This document shows, piece after piece, positions 1-6,864 of a stretch of DNA of 21,384 nt. A program made the position numbers and the translations under genes. Numbering within the stretch: position 1 is the first letter of the stretch; each line of letters starts with the position of its first letter. The notes beneath the pieces are model-generated. The model did not search any database. It saw nothing but the letters and a program-made list of their open reading frames with translations, and was not told the origin of the DNA. This stretch comes from an uncultured Veillonella sp. (GTDB taxonomy: Bacteria > Bacillota > Negativicutes > Veillonellales > Veillonellaceae), in assembly GCA_900550175.1 (NCBI GenBank), contig URQX01000019.1:1-21384 (forward strand). The letters run 5' to 3'.

Positions 1-53
1 GCGAAGGTGGCCATACAGTAGGCGCTGGCGTTGTAACTGAAATCGAAGGTTAA
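1..53 (+). CDS. tuf: Elongation factor Tu, C-terminal end (partial)
   Basis: Reading from base 3, the codons give EGGHTVGAGVVTEIEG followed by TAA at 51-53. The HTVGAGVV stretch is the conserved C-terminal strand of EF-Tu domain 3, and the stop falls where the family ends. EF-Tu carries aminoacyl-tRNA to the ribosome as a GTP complex. The rest of the gene lies before the window. tuf directly before rpsJ is the normal order where the str and S10 operons adjoin, which supports the call despite the short length. Bases 1-2 are the end of the preceding codon, probably Arg. Confidence 0.9.
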   Translation, partial: EGGHTVGAGVVTEIEG

Positions 54-108
54 TTTAACCTTTTATGCTCATCGTAGTGATGCGTTGAGCACAATACATG
101 CAGCATTC

Positions 109-144
109 AGAGCGGCAGTAATGCCGCTCTAGTGTTGTGTTTTT
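109..144 (+). terminator. Hairpin after tuf, possible terminator or attenuator
   Basis: A perfect 9-bp stem AGAGCGGCA/TGCCGCTCT with a GTAA loop occupies 109-130. The only T-run (140-144) begins nine bases after the stem, so this is not a textbook intrinsic terminator. A weaker 6-bp hairpin, TGCTCA/TGAGCA at 66-71 and 86-91, precedes it. The pair may end or reduce tuf transcription before the S10 operon. A processing site or attenuator is equally possible. Confidence 0.5.
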
Positions 145-160
145 AAACTATGAAGTAGAA

Positions 161-211
161 GGTTGCCTCTGCGGAGGAGAATTTCTATGGAGCAGCCCAT
201 TCACGAAATGG
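161..211 (+). promoter_or_regulatory. Structured 5' leader of the S10 operon
   Basis: This part of the rpsJ leader can fold. GGTTG (161-165) pairs with CAGCC (193-197), enclosing a CCTC/GAGG hairpin with a TGCG loop (166-177). A further CCATT/AATGG stem (197-201 and 207-211) lies next to it and shares base 197 with the outer helix, so the two cannot form fully together. The second stem ends six bases before the rpsJ Shine-Dalgarno. An r-protein binding leader is possible, but I do not recognise a known family and the stems are short. Confidence 0.3.
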
Positions 212-231
212 ACGACAGGAGGAATTATTAA
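187..231 (+). CDS. Possible 14-aa leader peptide before rpsJ
   Basis: ATG at 187 is preceded by GCGGAGGAG (171-179), a strong ribosome binding site at normal spacing of about nine bases. The reading frame is MEQPIHEMDDRRNY, ending with TAA at 229-231, two bases before the rpsJ ATG. The two Arg codons are AGG AGG at 217-222 and are themselves the rpsJ Shine-Dalgarno. AGG is uncommon in the neighbouring genes, which mostly use CGT and CGC. If translated, ribosomes on this ORF would cover the rpsJ initiation site and then terminate beside it, so it could couple or throttle S10 synthesis. A chance ORF is the main alternative. Confidence 0.4.
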   Translation: MEQPIHEMDDRRNY

Positions 232-233
232 TA

Positions 234-545
234 ATGGCTAAACAGCAAAAAATCCGTATTCGCCTTAAGGCATACGACCACAAAGCTCTCGATCAAAGCG
301 CTGCTAAGATCGTAGACACTGCAAAAAGAAATGGCGCTATGGTATCTGGTCCGATTCCATTGCCAACAGAAAAGAATATCTTCACAATTCTTCGTTCTGT
401 ACACGTAAACAAAGATTCTCGTGAACAATTCGAAATGCGTACACATAAACGCTTAATCGATATTCTTGAACCAAATTCGAAAACAGTAGATGCTATCACT
501 CGTTTAGATTTACCAGCTGGTGTATCTATTGAAATAAAACTATAA
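234..545 (+). CDS. rpsJ: 30S ribosomal protein S10
   Basis: This 103-residue protein is full length for S10 and has the usual start MAKQQKIRIRLKAYDH and the loop motif SGPIPLPT near residues 38-45. S10 sits in the head of the 30S subunit. As NusE it also binds NusB during transcription antitermination in bacteria, a family property rather than something visible here. It is the first gene of the S10 operon. AGGAGG at 217-222 lies 11 bases before the ATG, inside the possible leader ORF. L3 follows after 12 bases. Confidence 0.98.
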   Translation: MAKQQKIRIRLKAYDHKALDQSAAKIVDTAKRNGAMVSGPIPLPTEKNIFTILRSVHVNKDSREQFEMRTHKRLIDILEPNSKTVDAITRLDLPAGVSIEIKL

Positions 546-557
546 GGAGGTGCGATA

Positions 558-1199
558 ATGTCTAAAGCTATTTTGGGTAAAAAATTAGGAATGACTCAAG
601 TCTTCACAGCTGAAGGCCAATTAGTTCCTGTAACAGTAGTGGAAACTACCCCAAGCGTTGTAGTGCGCGTTAAGACTGTTGAAACAGACGGCTACGAAGC
701 AGTACAAATTGGTTACGGTTCCATTAAAGAAAAACATTTAACAAAACCTGTAAAAGGTCAGTTCGAGAAAGCTGGCGTAGCTCCAGTTAAATATCTTCGC
801 GAAGTTCGCGTAGCTAATGCAGCTGACTACACAGTAGGCCAAACTCTGGCAGCTGATATCTTCGCAGAAGGTGAATTGGTGGACGTAGTGGGTACAGGTA
901 AAGGTAAGGGTTTTGCTGGCACAATTAAACGCCATAACTTCTCCCGTGGTCCTGAAACTCATGGTTCTAAATCTCACCGTGAACCTGGTTCCATCGGTCC
1001 TATGATCTCCGGTGGCGGCGGTAAGGTATACAAAGGTAAAAAACTCCCTGGACAAATGGGTGGTTACAGAGTTACCGTACAACGCTTATCCGTTGTGAAA
1101 GTTGATGCTGAACGTAACCTTTTATTGGTTAAAGGTGGTATCCCAGGCGCTAAAGGTAGCTTGGTTATGGTTCGCAACACGGTTAAACCTGTTAAATAA
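558..1199 (+). CDS. rplC: 50S ribosomal protein L3
   Basis: The 213-residue product begins MSKAILGKKLGMTQVF, the diagnostic L3 N-terminus, and carries the central RGPETHGSKSHREPGSIG block that reaches toward the peptidyl transferase centre. L3 is one of the early assembly proteins of the 50S subunit and binds 23S rRNA domain VI. AAGGAGGTG at 544-552 precedes the ATG. Length and motifs are normal. It lies between S10 and L4 as in nearly all bacteria. Confidence 0.98.
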   Translation: MSKAILGKKLGMTQVFTAEGQLVPVTVVETTPSVVVRVKTVETDGYEAVQIGYGSIKEKHLTKPVKGQFEKAGVAPVKYLREVRVANAADYTVGQTLAADIFAEGELVDVVGTGKGKGFAGTIKRHNFSRGPETHGSKSHREPGSIGPMISGGGGKVYKGKKLPGQMGGYRVTVQRLSVVKVDAERNLLLVKGGIPGAKGSLVMVRNTVKPVK

Positions 1200-1225
1200 T
1201 CATTTGTCGAAAGGAGGATTATGTA

Positions 1226-1849
1226 ATGCCTACAGTAGCAACATATAATCAATCCGGCGTTAAAGTCGGTGAAATACAGTTAAACGATGCAGTATTCGGC
1301 GTTGAAGTTAACGAAGCCGTAATGCATCAAGCCGTAGTTCGTCAATTGTCTAACGAACGTCTCGGCACACATGCAACAAAAACTAGAGGTATGGTTCGTG
1401 GCGGTGGCCGCAAACCTTGGAAACAAAAAGGTACTGGCCGTGCTCGTGCAGGCTCTAGCCGTTCCCCAATCTGGATCGGTGGCGGTACTACATTTGGTCC
1501 ACAACCTCGCAGCTATTACAAAGCTATGCCTCGTAAGGCTAGACGTTTAGCAGTTAAATCTGCTCTTAGCGATAAAGTGAATAATAGCGAATTATACGTT
1601 TTGGAAGAAATCACATTAGCAGCTCCTAAAACTAAAGAAGTGTTGAACATTATCAATAGCTTCAATGTTGGTGATGCAAAAGTATTGTTCATCACTGAAG
1701 GTGATGTAAATGTTGAACGTTCCGCTCGCAACATCCAAGGTGTTAAAGCATTGGCTTGCGAAGGTATGAACATTTTCGATCTTCTTCATTACGATAAGCT
1801 CTTCATTACTAAAGGTGCTGTCGCAAAAATCGAGGAGGTACTTGGATAA
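1226..1849 (+). CDS. rplD: 50S ribosomal protein L4
   Basis: This is a 207-residue L4. The basic, glycine-rich loop around residues 50-80 (GMVRGGGRKPWKQKGTGRAR) is the extension that lines the nascent peptide exit tunnel with L22. In E. coli L4 represses the S10 operon through its leader; whether that applies here is unknown, although this operon has a foldable leader at 161-211. AAAGGAGG stands before the ATG. Its stop codon shares one base with the L23 start (TAATG at 1847-1851), so the two are probably translationally coupled. Confidence 0.98.
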   Translation: MPTVATYNQSGVKVGEIQLNDAVFGVEVNEAVMHQAVVRQLSNERLGTHATKTRGMVRGGGRKPWKQKGTGRARAGSSRSPIWIGGGTTFGPQPRSYYKAMPRKARRLAVKSALSDKVNNSELYVLEEITLAAPKTKEVLNIINSFNVGDAKVLFITEGDVNVERSARNIQGVKALACEGMNIFDLLHYDKLFITKGAVAKIEEVLG

Positions 1850-2133
1850 TGCAATTACATGATGTACTAATCCGCCCGGTTATTACCGAAAAATCCACTA
1901 TGCTTATGGAAGAAGGCAAATACACTTTCCGTGTGCCTTTGACTGCAAATAAAGTGCAAATCCGTCAAGCAGTTGAAAAAATCTTCAATGTAAAAGTAGA
2001 AAAAGTAGCTACTATTCGCGTTTTAGGCAAAACTAAACGCATGGGTCGTACACAAGGTAAACGTAGCGATTACAAAAAAGCTATCGTTACTTTGAAAGCT
2101 GGCGAATCCATTGAATTCTTTGAAGGTGTCTAA
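1849..2133 (+). CDS. rplW: 50S ribosomal protein L23
   Basis: The 94-residue protein has the L23 signature IRPVITEKST at residues 8-17 and the C-terminal GKTKRMGRTQGKRSDYKKA rRNA-binding segment. L23 lies at the tunnel exit, where trigger factor and the signal recognition particle dock. It starts on the last base of the L4 stop codon. The ribosome binding site is GAGGAGGTA within the end of rplD. Size is typical. Confidence 0.97.
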   Translation: MQLHDVLIRPVITEKSTMLMEEGKYTFRVPLTANKVQIRQAVEKIFNVKVEKVATIRVLGKTKRMGRTQGKRSDYKKAIVTLKAGESIEFFEGV

Positions 2134-2159
2134 GAGTCTAGTTGTAAGGAGGCCCACTA

Positions 2160-2990
2160 ATGGCAATTAAATCATTTAAACCGTACTCCGCTGGTCGCCG
2201 GTTTATGACAGTATCCGCCTTCGACGAAATCACAGCAAGCAAACCAGAAAAATCTTTGCTCGCTAAGATTTCCCAAAAAGGTGGTCGTAACAATACTGGT
2301 AAAATGACAGTTCGTCACCAAGGTGGCGGTCATAAACGTCAATATCGTATTATTGACTTCAAACGTACTAAAGATAATATTCCAGCTAAAGTAGCAACAA
2401 TCGAGTATGATCCTAACCGTTCTTCTCGTATCGCTTTGCTTAACTACGCTGACGGTGAAAAACGCTACATTTTAGCTCCTAACGGTCTAAAAGTTGGTGA
2501 CGTTGTATTCTCCGGTCCTGAGTCCGATATTAAACCTGGTAACTGCTTACCATTGGCTAATATTCCAGACGGTACACAAATCCACAATATCGAATTGAAA
2601 ATCGGTAAAGGTGGCCAAATCGTTCGTTCCGCTGGTACATCTGCTCAATTGATGGGTAAAGATAATGGCTACGCTATTCTTCGTTTACCATCTGGTGAAA
2701 TGCGTCGTGTTCGTCAAGAGTGCCGTGCAACAGTAGGTGTTGTTGGTAACGCTGACCACAGCAACCTTGTAATTGGTAAAGCTGGTCGTCATCGTTGGAT
2801 GGGCGTTCGCCCTGGCAACCGTGGTGTTGTAATGAACCCTTGTGACCATCCACATGGTGGTGGTGAAGGTAAATCTCCTGTTGGTCGTAAACATCCTGTT
2901 ACACCTTGGGGCAAACCAGCACATGGTGTTAAAACTCGCGACAAGAAAAAAGCTTCTAACAGCTTAATCATTAAACGTCGTACAAAATAG
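2160..2990 (+). CDS. rplB: 50S ribosomal protein L2
   Basis: L2 of 276 residues, normal length. The start MAIKSFKPYSAGRRFMTV is the family N-terminus. The conserved CDHPHGGGEG loop at residues 228-237 lies in the part that approaches the peptidyl transferase centre in known structures. L2 helps join the 50S and 30S subunits. AAGGAGG precedes the ATG. The gap of 26 bases after L23 contains only the ribosome binding site. Confidence 0.98.
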   Translation: MAIKSFKPYSAGRRFMTVSAFDEITASKPEKSLLAKISQKGGRNNTGKMTVRHQGGGHKRQYRIIDFKRTKDNIPAKVATIEYDPNRSSRIALLNYADGEKRYILAPNGLKVGDVVFSGPESDIKPGNCLPLANIPDGTQIHNIELKIGKGGQIVRSAGTSAQLMGKDNGYAILRLPSGEMRRVRQECRATVGVVGNADHSNLVIGKAGRHRWMGVRPGNRGVVMNPCDHPHGGGEGKSPVGRKHPVTPWGKPAHGVKTRDKKKASNSLIIKRRTK

Positions 2991-3013
2991 GATAAAGGAA
3001 AGGAGATAAAATA

Positions 3014-3295
3014 GTGTCCAGATCTATTAAAAAAGGCCCTTTCGTAGCAGATCATTTGCTTAAGAAAGTTGAAGCTTTAAACGAAACTAACGAAAAGAAA
3101 GTTGTAAAAACCTGGTCCCGTGCCTCTACTATTATCCCAAGTTTTGTAGGCCACACAATTGCTGTGCATGATGGTCGCAAACACGTACCTGTATTCATTA
3201 CAGAAGATATGGTAGGTCATAAATTAGGTGAGTTCGCTCCTACACGTACTTATAAAGGTCATGGTAAGGACGAAAAATCTACAGGCAGAAAATAG
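3014..3295 (+). CDS. rpsS: 30S ribosomal protein S19
   Basis: This 93-residue protein begins with SRSIKKGPFVADHLL and contains TWSRASTIIP and the C-terminal KLGEFAPTRTYKGHGKD block, all standard for S19. It binds 16S rRNA in the 30S head with S13. The start is GTG at 3014, set by GGAAAGGAG about ten bases before; no ATG fits the conserved N-terminus. It lies between L2 and L22 as expected. Confidence 0.97.
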   Translation: MSRSIKKGPFVADHLLKKVEALNETNEKKVVKTWSRASTIIPSFVGHTIAVHDGRKHVPVFITEDMVGHKLGEFAPTRTYKGHGKDEKSTGRK

Positions 3296-3308
3296 GAGGA
3301 ATTAATAC

Positions 3309-3644
3309 ATGGAAGCAAAAGCAATCGCTAGACATATCCGAATCGCGCCTCGTAAAATCCGTATCGTAGCTGATTTAGTGCGCGGTAAAAACATCGGCGA
3401 AGCATTTGCCATCTTGAAGTTCACTCCGAAAGTTGGCGCTGATGTAGTAGAAAAAGTTATGCGTTCTGCAATCGCAAACGCTGAACATAATTTCGATATG
3501 AATGTTGACAATCTTTACGTATCCGAGATCTTCGTTGATCAAGGCCCTACATTAAAACGCATTCATCCTCGTTCCCGTGGTCAAGCTTTCAAAATTTTGA
3601 AACGTACTAGCCACGTAACAGTAGTAGTTAAAGAAAGAGCTTAA
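3309..3644 (+). CDS. rplV: 50S ribosomal protein L22
   Basis: The 111-residue product has the L22 pattern: ARHIRIAPRKIRIVADLVRGK near the N-terminus and GPTLKRIHPRSRGQAFKI near residues 79-96, the second being the beta-hairpin that reaches into the exit tunnel. Substitutions in that hairpin are a known route to macrolide resistance in other bacteria; nothing here looks altered. TAGGAGGAA precedes the ATG. S3 follows after 16 bases. Confidence 0.97.
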   Translation: MEAKAIARHIRIAPRKIRIVADLVRGKNIGEAFAILKFTPKVGADVVEKVMRSAIANAEHNFDMNVDNLYVSEIFVDQGPTLKRIHPRSRGQAFKILKRTSHVTVVVKERA

Positions 3645-3660
3645 GAAGGAGGGAAACAGA

Positions 3661-4326
3661 GTGGGTCAAAAAGTTAATCCACACGGTTTGCGTGTCGGTA
3701 TCGTAAAAGATTGGGACGCAAAATGGTATGCAGATAAAGATTTCGCTGCTAATCTTCATGAAGACGTAAAAATTCGTAACTTCTTGAAAGAAACCCTTTT
3801 CATTGCTGGTATTTCCCGCATTGAAATCGAGCGTACAAATAAACGTATTAAATTGACTATCCACACTGCAAAACCAGGTATGGTTATCGGTCGTGGTGGT
3901 GCTGGTATCGAAGATATCAAAAAAGCAATGACTCGTTTCACTGACAAACAAGTGGACGTTAACATCGCAGAAATTAAACAAGCAGACATGGATGCAATCT
4001 TGGTTGCAGAAAACATTGCTAGCCAATTGGAACGCCGTATCGGTTTCCGTCGTGCAATGAAACAAGCTGTTGGTCGCACAATGCGCTTAGGTGCAAAAGG
4101 TATCAAAATCATGGTAAGTGGTCGTCTTGGCGGCGCTGAAATCGCTCGTAGCGAATCCTACCGTGAAGGTTCTATTCCTTTGCATACTCTTCGTGCAGAC
4201 ATCGACTACGGCACTGCTGAAGCTCATACAACATATGGTTGTATCGGCATTAAAGTATGGATTTACAAAGGTGAAGTTTTGCCAGAAGCAAAACAACCTG
4301 CTAAGAAGGAAGAAGGTGGCAAGTAA
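3661..4326 (+). CDS. rpsC: 30S ribosomal protein S3
   Basis: S3 of 221 residues. It opens with GQKVNPHGLRVGIVKDW and has a type II KH domain whose GxxG loop is GRGG at residues 77-80. S3 lies at the mRNA entry channel of the 30S subunit and contributes to mRNA unwinding. The start is GTG at 3661 after AAGGAGGGAAACAGA. The C-terminal tail (from about residue 208) is short and lysine-rich. Its stop overlaps the L16 start by one base (TAATG). Confidence 0.98.
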   Translation: MGQKVNPHGLRVGIVKDWDAKWYADKDFAANLHEDVKIRNFLKETLFIAGISRIEIERTNKRIKLTIHTAKPGMVIGRGGAGIEDIKKAMTRFTDKQVDVNIAEIKQADMDAILVAENIASQLERRIGFRRAMKQAVGRTMRLGAKGIKIMVSGRLGGAEIARSESYREGSIPLHTLRADIDYGTAEAHTTYGCIGIKVWIYKGEVLPEAKQPAKKEEGGK

Positions 4327-4763
4327 TGCTTATTCCAAAGCGCGTAAAACATCGTAAGCAATTCCGCGGCCGTATGAAAGGTCGTGCTATGCGCGGTAAT
4401 ACAGTGTCTCATGGTGAGTTCGGCTTGGTAGCATGCGAACCATCTTGGATCACTAACCGTCAAATCGAAGCTGCCCGTATTGCTATGACTCGTTATATCA
4501 AACGTGGTGGTAAAGTATGGATTAAAATTTTCCCTGACAAACCAATCACAGCTAAACCAGCTGGTACTCGTATGGGTTCCGGTAAAGGTTCTCCTGAATA
4601 CTGGGTAGCAGTAGTTAAACCAGGTCGTGTAATGTTTGAAATGGACGGTGTGCCAGAAGCTACAGCTCGTGAAGCTATGCGTCTTGCAAGCCATAAACTT
4701 CCAATCAAATGCAAATTTGTTGTTAAGGGTAAAGAATTGGGTGGTGACGTAAATGAAGGTTAA
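4326..4763 (+). CDS. rplP: 50S ribosomal protein L16
   Basis: The 145-residue L16 begins MLIPKRVKHRKQFRGR and keeps the conserved IFPDKPITAKPAGTRMGSGKG core around residues 60-85. L16 helps shape the A-site tRNA entry region of the 50S subunit and joins late in assembly. It is coupled to S3 upstream by a one-base overlap and to L29 downstream by an 11-base overlap. Length is slightly above the common 137-144. Confidence 0.97.
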   Translation: MLIPKRVKHRKQFRGRMKGRAMRGNTVSHGEFGLVACEPSWITNRQIEAARIAMTRYIKRGGKVWIKIFPDKPITAKPAGTRMGSGKGSPEYWVAVVKPGRVMFEMDGVPEATAREAMRLASHKLPIKCKFVVKGKELGGDVNEG

Positions 4764-4956
4764 TGACATTCGCAATATGAGCGCTGCCGAAATGGAACAA
4801 AAAGTTTCCGGTCTTAAGGAAGAGTTATTTAACCTCCGTTTTCAGCTTGCAACAGGTCAATTAGAAAATCCTATGCGCATTCGTGAAGTTAAGAAGACAA
4901 TCGCTCGTATTAAAACTGTACAACGTGAAGTTGAACTTAAATCTGAAAACGCATAA
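4753..4956 (+). CDS. rpmC: 50S ribosomal protein L29
   Basis: A small 67-residue helical protein starting MKVNDIRNMSAAEMEQKV with the L29 core LKEELFNLRFQLATGQLENP, which includes the family signature. L29 sits beside L23 at the tunnel exit. The ATG lies inside the last codons of rplP, so translation is likely coupled. A GGTGG stretch just upstream is the only weak ribosome binding site. Confidence 0.96.
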   Translation: MKVNDIRNMSAAEMEQKVSGLKEELFNLRFQLATGQLENPMRIREVKKTIARIKTVQREVELKSENA

Positions 4957-4995
4957 TAACAGATTTGTTAAAGGTTGAAAAGGAGGCTTAAAATC

Positions 4996-5256
4996 GTGGC
5001 AGAAGAAAGAAACGTACGTAAAGTCCGCGTAGGTAAAGTTGTTAGCGACAAAATGAATAAAACTGTTGTTGTTGCTGTAGAACGTAAAGTACCTCACGCA
5101 TTATATAACAAGCCAATGGTTAGCACTAAACGCTTCAAAGCTCATGATGAAAACAATGAGTGCCAAGTTGGCGATACAGTTAAAATTGTAGAAACTCGTC
5201 CACTTTCTAAAGATAAATGTTGGAGAGTTGTTGAAATTCTTGAAAGACAAAAATAA
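4996..5256 (+). CDS. rpsQ: 30S ribosomal protein S17
   Basis: This is an 86-residue S17 beginning AEERNVRKVRVGKVVSDKM, with the OB-fold motif MNKTVVVAVER. I chose GTG at 4996 rather than the in-frame TTG at 4975, because AAAGGAGG at 4979-4986 lies between them at good spacing and would be inside the coding region of the longer form. The C-terminal RPLSKDKCWRVVEI matches the family. S17 is a primary 16S rRNA-binding protein of the small subunit. Confidence 0.95.
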   Translation: MAEERNVRKVRVGKVVSDKMNKTVVVAVERKVPHALYNKPMVSTKRFKAHDENNECQVGDTVKIVETRPLSKDKCWRVVEILERQK

Positions 5257-5280
5257 GAGTGATGTAAGGAGGAATAGACG

Positions 5281-5649
5281 ATGATCCAGCAACAAACAAT
5301 TTTGAATGTTGCCGACAACACTGGTGCAAAACGTATTATGTGTATCCAAGTCATGGGCGGTTCTTATCGCAAATTCGGCAATATCGGTGACGTAATCGTT
5401 GCTTCTGTAAAAGATGCATCACCCGGTGGCGTTGTCAAGAAAGGCGACGTAGTTAAAGCTGTTATTGTTCGTTCTAAAAAAGGTATCCGCCGTCAAGACG
5501 GTTCCTATATTCGTTTCGATGAAAACGCAGCGGTAGTTATTAAAGAAGATAAAACCCCTCGTGGTACTCGTATCTTCGGACCTGTAGCAAGAGAACTTCG
5601 TGAAAAAGACTTCATGAAAATCGTTTCCTTGGCTCCAGAAGTATTATAA
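5281..5649 (+). CDS. rplN: 50S ribosomal protein L14
   Basis: L14 of 122 residues, exactly the usual bacterial length. It starts MIQQQTILNVADNTGAK and includes the signature GVVKKGDVVKAVIVR and ends IVSLAPEVL. L14 contributes to inter-subunit bridges and, in other species, is the docking site for the silencing factor RsfS. AAGGAGGAA at 5267-5275 precedes the ATG. Confidence 0.98.
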   Translation: MIQQQTILNVADNTGAKRIMCIQVMGGSYRKFGNIGDVIVASVKDASPGGVVKKGDVVKAVIVRSKKGIRRQDGSYIRFDENAAVVIKEDKTPRGTRIFGPVARELREKDFMKIVSLAPEVL

Positions 5650-5667
5650 GAAGGAGGAACGCAGCAT

Positions 5668-5988
5668 ATGGCTAAACTACAAATCAAAAAAGGCGATACA
5701 GTTGTTGTTATCTCCGGTAAAGATAAAGGTAAGCAAGGTACAGTAATTGCTACTGAACCTAAAAAAGAACGCGTATTTGTTGAAGGCGTTAACACTGTAA
5801 AACGTCACACAAAACCTTCTCAAGCTAACCCACAAGGCGGCATCGTTACTAAAGAAGCTGGTATCCATGTTTCTAACGTAATGGTTGTTGACCCAGAAAC
5901 TAAAACAGCTACTCGTATCAAAAAAGTTGAAGGCAAAGACGGTAAATTCGTTCGCGCTACAGTTAAATCTGGTACAGTACTTAAATAA
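5668..5988 (+). CDS. rplX: 50S ribosomal protein L24
   Basis: The 106-residue protein has an N-terminal KOW motif, KKGDTVVVISGKDKGKQGTV (about residues 7-26), followed by the conserved GVNTVKRHTKPSQANPQGGI block. L24 starts assembly of the 50S subunit by binding the 5' end of 23S rRNA. AGAAGGAGGAACGC precedes the ATG. Length and motifs are normal. Confidence 0.97.
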   Translation: MAKLQIKKGDTVVVISGKDKGKQGTVIATEPKKERVFVEGVNTVKRHTKPSQANPQGGIVTKEAGIHVSNVMVVDPETKTATRIKKVEGKDGKFVRATVKSGTVLK

Positions 5989-6011
5989 TCAGGAAAGGAG
6001 GAGCTAAATAA

Positions 6012-6551
6012 ATGTCTCGTTTATTTGAACAATACAACTCTGAAATCAAAAAGAGTTTGCAAGAAAAATTCCAATACGGCAACGTTATGGAAATCCCTAA
6101 ATTGGAAAAAATCGTTATCAACATCGGCGTTGGTGATGCAGTAGGCAATGCAAAAGCATTGGAAGCAGCAGTTAATGATTTGACTATCATTGCTGGTCAA
6201 AAACCTGTAATCACAAAAGCTAAAAAATCCATTGCGAACTTCAAAGTTCGTGAAGGTATGGCGTTGGGTACAAAAGTTACTCTTCGTGGCGAACGCATGT
6301 ATGAATTCCTCGACAAATTGATCAATGCGGCATTACCTCGTGTACGTGACTTCCGCGGTATCAGCGCAACTGCATTTGATGGCCGTGGTAACTACGCTTT
6401 GGGTCTTAAAGAACAGCTCATCTTCCCTGAGATCGAATATGATCAAGTAGAACGTGTTACTGGTATGGATATCATCGTAGTAACAACTGCTAAAACAGAT
6501 GAAGAAGCTCGTGAATTGTTGACTCAATTCGGTATGCCTTTTGAAAAATAA
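6012..6551 (+). CDS. rplE: 50S ribosomal protein L5
   Basis: L5 of 179 residues, the typical length. The motif EIPKLEKIVINIGVGDAV (about residues 27-44) is the L5 signature, and VTLRGERMYEFLDKLI and GRGNYALGLKEQLIFPEI follow. L5 binds 5S rRNA with L18 in the central protuberance and touches P-site tRNA. AAAGGAGGAG precedes the ATG. Confidence 0.98.
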   Translation: MSRLFEQYNSEIKKSLQEKFQYGNVMEIPKLEKIVINIGVGDAVGNAKALEAAVNDLTIIAGQKPVITKAKKSIANFKVREGMALGTKVTLRGERMYEFLDKLINAALPRVRDFRGISATAFDGRGNYALGLKEQLIFPEIEYDQVERVTGMDIIVVTTAKTDEEARELLTQFGMPFEK

Positions 6552-6567
6552 TAGGAGGAACATATAG

Positions 6568-6837
6568 ATGGCTAAAAAATCTATGATTGAACGCGAAAAG
6601 AAACGCGCTAAAATCGTTGAAAAATATGCAGCTAAACGTGCAGCGTTAAAAGCAGCAGGTGATTATGAAGGCTTGTCCAAATTACCAGCAAATGCATCCC
6701 CAACACGCTTACACAACCGTTGCAACTTAACTGGTCGTCCTCACGGCTATATGCGCAAATTCGGTATCAGCCGTATTGCGTTCCGTGAATTGGCGTACAA
6801 AGGACAAATTCCTGGTGTTAAAAAAGCCAGCTGGTAA
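6568..6837 (+). CDS. rpsN: 30S ribosomal protein S14, long zinc-free form
   Basis: The product has 89 residues and ends with the S14 core RCNLTGRPHGYMRKFGISR. It contains only one Cys, so it lacks the paired CxxC zinc ribbon of the short, about 61-residue S14 that many Firmicutes encode at this position. It therefore belongs to the longer, zinc-independent group represented by E. coli S14. S14 is in the 30S head beside S3 and S10. TAGGAGGAA precedes the ATG; S8 follows after 27 bases. Confidence 0.95.
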   Translation: MAKKSMIEREKKRAKIVEKYAAKRAALKAAGDYEGLSKLPANASPTRLHNRCNLTGRPHGYMRKFGISRIAFRELAYKGQIPGVKKASW

Positions 6838-6864
6838 TATTAGACGAGAGGAGGTTTTTAGATT

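Noticed and set aside
85..90. TTGAGC as a -35 element for the S10 operon
   Set aside because: No -10-like hexamer stands 16-18 bases downstream; the position falls in the GC-rich hairpin.
3628..4065. Minus-strand open frame of 145 codons opposite rpsC
   Set aside because: Shadow of S3; no ribosome binding site and no family resemblance.
4118..4357. Plus-strand 79-codon frame overlapping rpsC and rplP
   Set aside because: It runs out of frame through two certain genes and has no ribosome binding site.
4263..4775. Minus-strand open frame of 170 codons opposite the S3 end and L16
   Set aside because: Composition is skewed (many His, Thr, Phe) as expected for the complement of a conserved ribosomal gene; no start signal.
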